From contig CAXRGQ010000006.1 in NCBI GenBank assembly GCA_964230215.1, positions 62,001 through 126,000 of the forward strand: a stretch of DNA of 64,000 bases, given 5' to 3'. Position numbers and translations under genes: made by a program. Below the pieces are notes generated by a model. It was not told the DNA's origin. It made no database searches and saw only the letters and a list, made by a program, of their open reading frames with translations. Source of the DNA: JAUILH01 sp964230215 (lineage in GTDB: Bacteria; Bacteroidota; Bacteroidia; Flavobacteriales_D; JAUILH01). Shown piece after piece: positions 57,557 through 64,000 of this stretch; within the stretch, counting starts at the first letter, position 1; each line of letters opens with the position of its first letter.

Positions 57557-59407
57557 TTACTTAGTAACCACCATTCTCTTAGTTAACTTTTCGTTACCAG
57601 CAGTCATGCTGTAGAAATAAACACCTTTAGAGTAATCTTCAGTATTAACGTTTAATACGTGAGATCCAGCTCCCATAGTACCCATATCTTCAGTCATTAC
57701 AACTTTACCAGTTACATCAGTAATTTCGAAAGTTACTGAAGCAGCTGTTTCTAAGCTGTAATTGATGCTAGTTAATCCGTTTGATGGGTTTGGCATGTTC
57801 TGACCTAAAGAAAGGTTTCCAGCCAACTCATCAATGCTTGCGTTTGGATCAAACTTAGCTCTGATAGAAGGTGTAGAAGTCATGTAGTACCAAGTGTTAT
57901 CAGTACCATCTAATAAGAATACTGTTTGATCAGGAGCTGTAGCGTTTCCGTTAAGAACAACAACAGCATCAGGACCACCATAGTGTTGGAATCCAATTAA
58001 GTAGATCTCTCCAGCTGTAAGTGTTAACTTACTTCCTACTGTATTCGAAATAGGAATCTCAACCCAAGTAGCACCACCACTAGAAATATCAGCAGCACCA
58101 ATAGTGTAATCCACTGGATCTTGATAAATAAGATTGAAATCACCTGTAGCTTGATCTAATTGATATACTTGTGGACTAACTAAAGCTCCAGCAACTGTAC
58201 TACCGTTAAATGCTAATACAATGTGAGTAAGGTCTTGTGTAACATTTACATCATACTCGTTCACCATTACATAGCCGTTAGTATTACCAGCTCCATCATC
58301 TCCGTTCCACAGACCACCACCAGTATAGTTCATGTCATTGTTATCTCTACCCCAGTAGAAATCCGTAACCTGTACCAGTTGTGTATCAACGTTATTTGTT
58401 GGATCATCATCCAATGCTATGTTGTCATAATTAGCATTGTAAATAGCATAATAATTTTCAATTGTAGAACCTAAGTTCCAAGTTGTCATAGTAGAATCAT
58501 CAATAGTTGCACCTGAATTGAGTGCTTGTGCCGTACCAGAAACAGTAGTTACCGCTGTACCACCTGTAGTTTCAATATCTACGTCTAAAACTGCATTTGT
58601 CTGGTTATTGATTCCTGTATTAGTGATAGTTGCTTCAAAAGCATTATCAATTGAAGGTGCTTGCTCATCTGGAACAAGTGTGTAAGGAATAAGGCTGTTT
58701 ACATCTGCAAACGAACTTGCCAGCATTGATACTTCATCAGCTGGAGGTGTTGTAATACAAACGTCATCTACCATCCAAGCGTAGTCACAACCACCTTGGT
58801 AACGGAATCTGAAATATCCCTGCGCAGCATTGGCAAGCTCAGCAGATACGTTTACTTCAACAACAACAGGGTTTGTTGCTACGGCATCATTAACACCTAA
58901 TGTACCGTGAACCTCATAAGATGTCCAGTTAGTTCCATCAGTAGAAACATCTACAAAACATTGTCCTTGAAACTTTCTGTAGTAAGATTCGAATCTAATT
59001 GATACAGCAGGAACACCCGTAAGTACTAGCGGTGCTGGTACCTGAATCCATCCGTCTTGAGAACCACTACACATTAAATCAGAATCGTATAATGCAAAGT
59101 TGTTCGCAGCAGTAGTAGACGCAATTGCAGCAATAGCAAAAGCTCCTGATGGAGCTCCAGTTCCTACAACCCAGTCATCACTGTTTCCGATTGTGTTTCC
59201 AATAATCCATGATTCAGAAGCATCAAAATCATAGTCAGCGATACATACACCGCCTCTTTCACTCCAGTCAACGTATTGTGCTGGTTTTGCTTCCATTAAT
59301 TTTTTAGCATGTACAGCGCTCGTTTCCTTCATTGGTACATTCCCTCCCTGAGCGAAAGCCATAGATGCAGCGAGCAAAGCTGACATTGATAGGTAAATCT
59401 TTTTCAT
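57557..59407 (-). CDS. large T9SS type A sorting domain protein
   Basis: 616 residues. Signal peptide (KKIYLSMSALLAASMAFAQ). N-terminal ~40-220 resembles a concanavalin/MAM-like jelly-roll (YDFDASESWIIGN, CFVDVSTDGTNWTSYEVHG, AWMVDDVCI); Ig-like segments follow (~240-340: NAFEATITNTGINNQTNAVLDVDIETT), then another beta domain (~370-520). The end (SLGQNMPNPSNGLTSINYSLE; VTGKVVMTEDMG; YSKGVYFYSMTAGNEKLTKRMVVTK) is a canonical type A sorting signal. Ligand unknown; a strong terminator and an isolated position suggest a single-gene unit. Confidence 0.85.
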   Translation of the reverse strand: MKKIYLSMSALLAASMAFAQGGNVPMKETSAVHAKKLMEAKPAQYVDWSERGGVCIADYDFDASESWIIGNTIGNSDDWVVGTGAPSGAFAIAAIASTTAANNFALYDSDLMCSGSQDGWIQVPAPLVLTGVPAVSIRFESYYRKFQGQCFVDVSTDGTNWTSYEVHGTLGVNDAVATNPVVVEVNVSAELANAAQGYFRFRYQGGCDYAWMVDDVCITTPPADEVSMLASSFADVNSLIPYTLVPDEQAPSIDNAFEATITNTGINNQTNAVLDVDIETTGGTAVTTVSGTAQALNSGATIDDSTMTTWNLGSTIENYYAIYNANYDNIALDDDPTNNVDTQLVQVTDFYWGRDNNDMNYTGGGLWNGDDGAGNTNGYVMVNEYDVNVTQDLTHIVLAFNGSTVAGALVSPQVYQLDQATGDFNLIYQDPVDYTIGAADISSGGATWVEIPISNTVGSKLTLTAGEIYLIGFQHYGGPDAVVVLNGNATAPDQTVFLLDGTDNTWYYMTSTPSIRAKFDPNASIDELAGNLSLGQNMPNPSNGLTSINYSLETAASVTFEITDVTGKVVMTEDMGTMGAGSHVLNVNTEDYSKGVYFYSMTAGNEKLTKRMVVTK

Positions 59408-59583
59408 AAAATCGCGTTTAAATTTATATTACGAAATTACAAAATTTTGTACATAAATACAACAATCCCGTGCAATCAACTGATTAAGTATGGAATAGCT
59501 TTTGCTTAATGATGACATCAAGTTAATCCTTTTGCCATCTTTTAAGTCTAACTTACGCTTGGTCTCAAAACACTAATGAATAT

Positions 59584-61179
59584 ATGGATTTAAGAAAAGC
59601 TTATAATCGCGTTTCATTCGGAATAAAACCTAATCACTATAGTGAATTAGAATCACTGGGATGGAAATCCTGGGTCCAATCTCAGCTTAAGCCTGGTGAG
59701 GAAAATGATATAAAGAAGTATGTTAATGAGTTCGCATACACTCTAGAAGTAGGAAGAGGTAAAAACAAATCAAAAAAACGCTTTTCCATCGACACCTATG
59801 CACTAAGTAATGAGGAATTATGGATACGCTATAAAGGAATATCGAAAGAAGACCGCTGGAAGAAAGACATTCCTGCTGCAGACACCGCAATTATGACCTT
59901 TATTCGTGCGACAAGAAGTAAATGGCAATTACAGGAGGTAATGGCTGAATTCTGGCACAATCACTTTAATGTGTCGATTGAAGCGGATGATCATATTTCA
60001 CCTATGTTTCCTGTTTATGATAGGGATGTTATCAGACCTAATATATTCGGTAATTTCAGAACCTTCCTTGAGGCCACCGCGAAGAGTCCTTGCATGCTAT
60101 TCTATCTAGACAATGCATTTTCTTCAGCTAGCCCTGCAAATGAAAATTATGCTCGAGAATTGTTCGAACTCCACACATTAGGCGCCATGCATTATTTAAA
60201 CGACCTATATGATGATTGGAGAAAAGTTCCAGGCGCGTGGGAAGGTATGGCAGAAGGGTATATAGATGAGGACGTATATGAGGCAGCACGCGCATTTACT
60301 GGATGGACGGTAGGAATGGGACGTAAATTCAACCGTGTTGAGCTACCAGACACTGGTGATTTTGTTTATTACGACCAATGGCATGATCATTATCAAAAAC
60401 GTGTGATGGGAGCCGAGTTCAGAAGCCACAGAGGCGAAATGTATGATGGTTTAAAAGTGTTGGATATTCTTGCATATCATCCTGGAACTGCTAAACACTT
60501 GAGCACAAAATTAGTGACCTGGTTGGTGAACGATACCCCACCTGAAAGTTTAATTAGCAAGGCCGCTGAGGTATGGATGAAACATCAAAAAGATGGCGAT
60601 CAAATTGCTCGCGTTATTGAAACTATTCTGCTGAGCGACGAATTTGAAGCATCTCTTGACCAAGATTTAGCTAAGGTAAAACGTCCTAATCATCTTGTGT
60701 ATTCAATTGTTAGACAGTTAGATTTATCAATTGACCCACAACCACTATGGGCGCATGGATTCAAACAAATGGGCTACCATCAGTTCTCTTGGCCATTACC
60801 AACTGGACACCCAGACACAAAAAGCTATTGGTTAAACACAGATATGATGCTAAAGCGATGGAATGTTACGCCATTACTACTATGGCTCCAAATGGATGCC
60901 ACTGGTGAGCATCTGCTTAGAAAGCATATGGATGTTGCCAACATGGAGTTAGATACCCTGATAGACTTTTGGTCAGAACGACTATTAGGACACACCTTAA
61001 ACGAAGAAGTAAAAGCTGAGATACGCTCTGCAATGGCACACAAGGAAATGAAAGATTTTGGCGATCCTAATAGCGACTACAGACTTATTCAGGAGCACGC
61101 TGGCGACCAGGCATTCGAATATGTAATGCTAAAACTAGTGAGTTTATTGGCATTAAGTCCCGAATTTCAAAAACGATAA
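59584..61179 (+). CDS. DUF1800 family protein
   Basis: 531 residues. Recognised DUF1800 pattern: start RKAYNRVSFGIKPNHYSEL, WHNHFNVS, then ANENYARELFELHTLGA, YEAARAFTGWTVG, HPGTAKHLSTKLVTWLV and PTGHPDTKSYWLNTDMMLKRWN. No signal peptide is seen, unlike its partner. The family is found paired with DUF1501 proteins across many Bacteria; it may be exported with the partner by another route. The DUF1501 gene follows 3 nt later. Enzymatic role unknown. Confidence 0.9.
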   Translation: MDLRKAYNRVSFGIKPNHYSELESLGWKSWVQSQLKPGEENDIKKYVNEFAYTLEVGRGKNKSKKRFSIDTYALSNEELWIRYKGISKEDRWKKDIPAADTAIMTFIRATRSKWQLQEVMAEFWHNHFNVSIEADDHISPMFPVYDRDVIRPNIFGNFRTFLEATAKSPCMLFYLDNAFSSASPANENYARELFELHTLGAMHYLNDLYDDWRKVPGAWEGMAEGYIDEDVYEAARAFTGWTVGMGRKFNRVELPDTGDFVYYDQWHDHYQKRVMGAEFRSHRGEMYDGLKVLDILAYHPGTAKHLSTKLVTWLVNDTPPESLISKAAEVWMKHQKDGDQIARVIETILLSDEFEASLDQDLAKVKRPNHLVYSIVRQLDLSIDPQPLWAHGFKQMGYHQFSWPLPTGHPDTKSYWLNTDMMLKRWNVTPLLLWLQMDATGEHLLRKHMDVANMELDTLIDFWSERLLGHTLNEEVKAEIRSAMAHKEMKDFGDPNSDYRLIQEHAGDQAFEYVMLKLVSLLALSPEFQKR

Positions 61180-61182
61180 GAT

Positions 61183-62412
61183 ATGGCATTGGATAGAAGA
61201 CAATTTATTATAGGATGTAGCGCTGGCGCAGCATTGTTAGGCTCAAGCTCACTTAGACTACTTGCAGGCCCATTAAGTTCTCGATTAATGATTAACGATA
61301 ATGGGCACACCTTCGTTCTACTTTTCTTACGCGGTGGAATGGATGGATTAGCATTTCTGTCCCCAGAGGATAACAGATATTATCAAGATGCCAGACCAAG
61401 CGATTTAAAAACATCTGAGAGTGAAGGCTATGTTGTACAAGATGGCGATGGCAATGGATTCCGATTACACCCAAAAGCTGCAGCATTACATGAACTGTAT
61501 AGAAACGGAGATCTTGCCTTTATACATGCCTGCGGACTAAAACATGGTACGCGCTCACATTTTGATGCGCAAGAACTAATCGAAAAAGGTATTAACGCAA
61601 ATGGAGACGCCAATGATGGATGGATAGCACGCTACTTAAACGAAATCAAGCCAGACAGCATGATTCCTGGTTTATCCGCAAGTAGTACCATGGCATTGTC
61701 ATTCAATGGAACTAATCATGCCTCTTCAATTAGTAATCTTAAGGAGTATAATTTAAATGAGGCGGTACGTTTTCCTCATCTAATTAAGAAGTGGTACCAA
61801 AATCAAGGATATTTATCAGATACAGCGGGCATAACATTGGAGACTATTGAGTTTATACAAAGCTCGGTACGTAAGAACATCAAAGGAAACATGAAAGATG
61901 GTTATCCAAGGGGCTGGAAGGTTAATCAATTATCAAATTCTTTAGCTACTGTGGCAGAATTAATCAAACTTAAGGCTGGAGTTAAAGTAGCTAATATAGA
62001 TTACGGCGGATGGGACACACATGAGAGACAAGACAATGTGTTTCCATCTCTGGTTGAAGGCTTGTCTGACGGCTTAATGGCGTTTTATAACGACATAAAG
62101 GACCACCACAAGAACGTCACAGTACTTGTTATGAGTGAATTTGGAAGAAGATTGCGTGCCAATAAGTCAAACGGGACTGATCATGGTCATGGCAACGTAA
62201 TGATGGTGCTTGGTGGCAAGGTTAAAGGTGGACAATTTTACGGCACATGGCCTGGCTTGCACAATGAAGCTTTAAATAAAGGAGTTGATTTGGATATAAC
62301 TACAGATTACCGACAAGTTTATTCTGAAATCATGCAGCAAGCAATGGGATATAACAATTCCTCTATTCTATTCCCTAATTATGCGCCTACCGCACAACTT
62401 GGTTTTATATAA
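61183..62412 (+). CDS. DUF1501 family protein with Tat signal
   Basis: 409 residues. The N terminus ALDRRQFIIGCSAGAALLGSSSLRLLAG has the twin-arginine RRQFI pattern, suggesting Tat export of a folded protein. Family motifs: FLRGGMDGLAFL, HGTRSHFDAQELIEKG, GGWDTHERQDN, VLVMSEFGRRLRANKSNGTDHGHGNVMMVLG. DUF1501 is an alkaline-phosphatase-superfamily-like fold of unknown substrate. It follows the DUF1800 gene by 3 nt, one operon. A hairpin follows. Confidence 0.9.
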   Translation: MALDRRQFIIGCSAGAALLGSSSLRLLAGPLSSRLMINDNGHTFVLLFLRGGMDGLAFLSPEDNRYYQDARPSDLKTSESEGYVVQDGDGNGFRLHPKAAALHELYRNGDLAFIHACGLKHGTRSHFDAQELIEKGINANGDANDGWIARYLNEIKPDSMIPGLSASSTMALSFNGTNHASSISNLKEYNLNEAVRFPHLIKKWYQNQGYLSDTAGITLETIEFIQSSVRKNIKGNMKDGYPRGWKVNQLSNSLATVAELIKLKAGVKVANIDYGGWDTHERQDNVFPSLVEGLSDGLMAFYNDIKDHHKNVTVLVMSEFGRRLRANKSNGTDHGHGNVMMVLGGKVKGGQFYGTWPGLHNEALNKGVDLDITTDYRQVYSEIMQQAMGYNNSSILFPNYAPTAQLGFI

Positions 62413-62417
62413 CAACA

Positions 62418-62439
62418 AACGCCCGAATTCTCGGGCGTT
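62418..62439. terminator. hairpin between the DUF1501 gene and the HPF-like gene
   Basis: 9-bp stem AACGCCCGA / TCGGGCGTT with a 4-nt loop. The following T tract is weak on the plus strand; it may serve both converging genes. Confidence 0.6.
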
Positions 62440-62461
62440 CTATCTAAATGTTATTTATTAA

Positions 62462-62776
62462 TTAGTGGTCTTGCAACTTACTCTTTTCACGAGCTAAAGA
62501 TCCTTTTAATTTCGTAATTGCTATGTGCATCACCTTTTCCAATGAATCAGCATGTGTTGTAACAGCAATTGGTTTTTTGTTCTTTAAACGTGCTTCTAAC
62601 ACACATTTCTTATCATCCGGACCAGATTTATCTCCATTTTCATCAGATAAAAACACCTCTATTCTTGTTACGAGCTCGTCATAGTGAGCTAATTCATCAT
62701 TTATCACCTCATTTAAATACTGATTTAAACGATCGTGCCCTTCAATTGATTTATCTGTATTAAGTTGTACTTGCAT
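62462..62776 (-). CDS. HPF/RaiA-family ribosome-associated protein
   Basis: 104 residues, the size of short HPF-type factors. QVQLNTDKSIEGHDRLNQYLNEVINDELAHYDELVTRIEVFLSDEN, KKCVLEARLKNKKPIAVTTHADSLEKVMHIAITKLKGSLAREKSKL follow the beta-alpha-beta pattern of the family. They bind the 30S decoding site and silence ribosomes in stationary phase. No long-form C-terminal domain is present. Confidence 0.75.
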   Translation of the reverse strand: MQVQLNTDKSIEGHDRLNQYLNEVINDELAHYDELVTRIEVFLSDENGDKSGPDDKKCVLEARLKNKKPIAVTTHADSLEKVMHIAITKLKGSLAREKSKLQDH

Positions 62777-63083
62777 AGCTTTTTATTTTAATTATTATAC
62801 TTCCCTTCTATTCAATCACGCTGTACGAGGACTGCATAATCAAATATACATAAATAGAAGATACACGGGGTGAAATTTGACCATTTTAGAATTAGCAAAT
62901 ACCTTTCTTGTGTATCCTATTTATAATAACATGAATGCATTTGTATTGCTATTTGTGATTTTCGCAACTAATAAAGCACGTCTTGCAAAATTCAATTACC
63001 GTATGCTAAATTCCATTCCAATCTTTGCTATCAAATTATAATTGAATTTAAAGGTTTACCTTGCTAGATTAAATAACTACGTG
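62777..63083. other. intergenic region without a clear gene
   Basis: AT-rich. A 36-codon frame (62931-63041) is open but has no supporting signal. No recognised RNA or repeat. Confidence 0.5.
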
Positions 63084-64000
63084 ATGATAAAAAATGTATT
63101 CGCCCTTAAATCAATTGCTTGGCTCTTTATTAGTATTTCAATTTACATGGCCTCAGGATGTGCAGGTGTGTACAGAATAAAAGAAAAAGACTTCAGAACC
63201 GATGGAGAGATGATTCCGTCAGACTTGGCGGAATACCGTAATGCTTTGCTATTTGTTCACCTAGGAGATAAAGTTGTTCAATTTACAGCTCCTATCTTTA
63301 GCGATGGAACAAGCACAATTACAGGTGAAGTGATTGAACTAGATGCGACTGCTCTACAACGCTATCAATCCGCCAAAAAAAATGGATGGCCTAAATCACT
63401 TAGAAAAGCTCCTGGCACTAGCATAGAACAAATTCATTTTTTTGTTTCAGACTATATTGAACATAACAATCAAAACGACACCAAAACAATTTCGTTTAAC
63501 AAGGATCACGTTCTGGAAACCCACCTTCTAAAGGATATTGCTGGAAGTGGCACAGTTGGTTCCGTGCTGATTACCGTTGGAATAGTAGCTGCTGGAATCT
63601 TTTTGTTTCTACTTATTGTTTGTAATTGTCCACATGTTTATGCAATGGATGGAGAAGTAAGTCATAAACTCTCAAATGCCTTTGTTGGTTCGGTATCTAA
63701 AGTGCTTGAAGATTCTGAGTATATACCTCTTCCAAATACAGAAAAGAATACTAAAAGTGTAGCAGTGGTAAATTCGATTGAAGGAGAACTGCAGTATATA
63801 AACCATGCTGAATTTGTACGAATAGAGCACAGCAAAGATGTTAGTATACTAAATGATCAAGATGGCAATTTTTATTCACTGGTTAAGGAGAACCAAAGAA
63901 TCAAGCCTAATATCAGCGAGCTTAAATCAAAAGGCGATTTTCAAGTATTACAGTTCAACAATTTAAATGGCGACGATCTATCTGAGCAGAGAATGAAATT
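63084..64000 (+). CDS. lipoprotein, truncated by the window edge
   Basis: Open from ATG 63084 (an in-frame GTG at 63081 is an alternative) to the window end without a stop; at least 305 residues. Signal (IKNVFALKSIAWLFISISIYMASGC) with lipobox ASGC. After ~150 residues a hydrophobic segment (GSVLITVGIVAAGIFLFLLIV) leads to CNCPHVYAMDGE, a Cys-rich motif I associate with Bacteroidota surface proteins but cannot assign. Beta-rich after that. Function unknown. Confidence 0.7.
   Translation, partial: MIKNVFALKSIAWLFISISIYMASGCAGVYRIKEKDFRTDGEMIPSDLAEYRNALLFVHLGDKVVQFTAPIFSDGTSTITGEVIELDATALQRYQSAKKNGWPKSLRKAPGTSIEQIHFFVSDYIEHNNQNDTKTISFNKDHVLETHLLKDIAGSGTVGSVLITVGIVAAGIFLFLLIVCNCPHVYAMDGEVSHKLSNAFVGSVSKVLEDSEYIPLPNTEKNTKSVAVVNSIEGELQYINHAEFVRIEHSKDVSILNDQDGNFYSLVKENQRIKPNISELKSKGDFQVLQFNNLNGDDLSEQRMK

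Noticed and set aside
62931..63041. 36-codon small ORF before the truncated lipoprotein
   Set aside because: No promoter box, family pattern or coupling; likely chance in AT-rich sequence.
1..64000. Defence islands, prophage or insertion sequences
   Set aside because: No transposase, integrase, restriction, toxin or phage structural gene was recognised; the only caspase-type and Imm17-like proteins lack the usual defence partners.

Overview
This window is an AT-rich chromosomal segment of a member of the Bacteroidota, most likely order Flavobacteriales; I cannot resolve the genus. The evidence is four proteins with type A C-terminal sorting domains of the type IX secretion system (T9SS), SprB-type repeats, a GSCFA protein, WG repeats, a PorE-like OmpA protein, Bacteroidota-type promoters (TAnnTTTG), a short Bacteroidota-style SRP RNA, and the near absence of Shine-Dalgarno sequences. 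I see no prophage, insertion sequence, CRISPR array or rRNA operon.

Layout. 1-4.9 kb: a 5'-truncated L,D-transpeptidase, a convergent second L,D-transpeptidase, prfC with a coupled VTT-domain membrane protein, and a small T9SS cargo protein. 4.9-11.6 kb: a WG-repeat protein divergent from a coupled short-chain dehydrogenase/AMP-ligase pair, then aroA and a zinc-less MDR reductase. 11.6-15.8 kb: tRNA-Arg(ACG), a small lipoprotein pair, and a TPR protein plus PorE-like protein operon. 15.8-24.4 kb: miaE and a lipoprotein; an overlapping operon of a FlaA1-like nucleotide-sugar enzyme, an unknown protein and a hotdog thioesterase; a glycosyltransferase; gcvT; comB; an M14 peptidase. 24.4-35 kb: the SRP RNA, a giant TPR/4xGAF/SpoIIE phosphatase, an intergenic palindromic repeat with a 7-bp tandem array, transaldolase, a YrdC-family protein coupled to a class I glutamine amidotransferase, an SpmA/SpmB-like Gate protein, T9SS cargo, and lpd.

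35-45.5 kb: GSCFA and secreted proteins, an NlpC/P60 hydrolase, a 1229-residue T9SS-exported lysyl-endopeptidase-like protease with five SprB repeats, a caspase-fold protein translationally coupled to a predicted outer-membrane barrel, and a small STAS-like protein. 45.5-55 kb: a 1064-residue exported ankyrin protein, a LytTR response regulator with a TPR histidine kinase, and several small exported or membrane proteins. 55-64 kb: a TonB-dependent-receptor-like barrel, a large T9SS protein, a DUF1800/DUF1501 pair, an HPF/RaiA-like ribosome factor, and a 3'-truncated lipoprotein.

The most striking non-gene signal is a promoter geometry. In at least six genes a perfect TAnnTTTG box sits exactly 4 nt upstream of the ATG or GTG, and in five more a one-mismatch box does. 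The SRP RNA has the same box exactly 4 nt before the first base of its closing helix. Together these suggest that transcription of those mRNAs begins at the start codon, i.e. leaderless mRNAs. The boxes also correct several start codons, and starts below use them. Coordinates, motifs and reading frames were read from the sequence; family names rest on recognised motifs without any database search; functions of unnamed proteins are inference.
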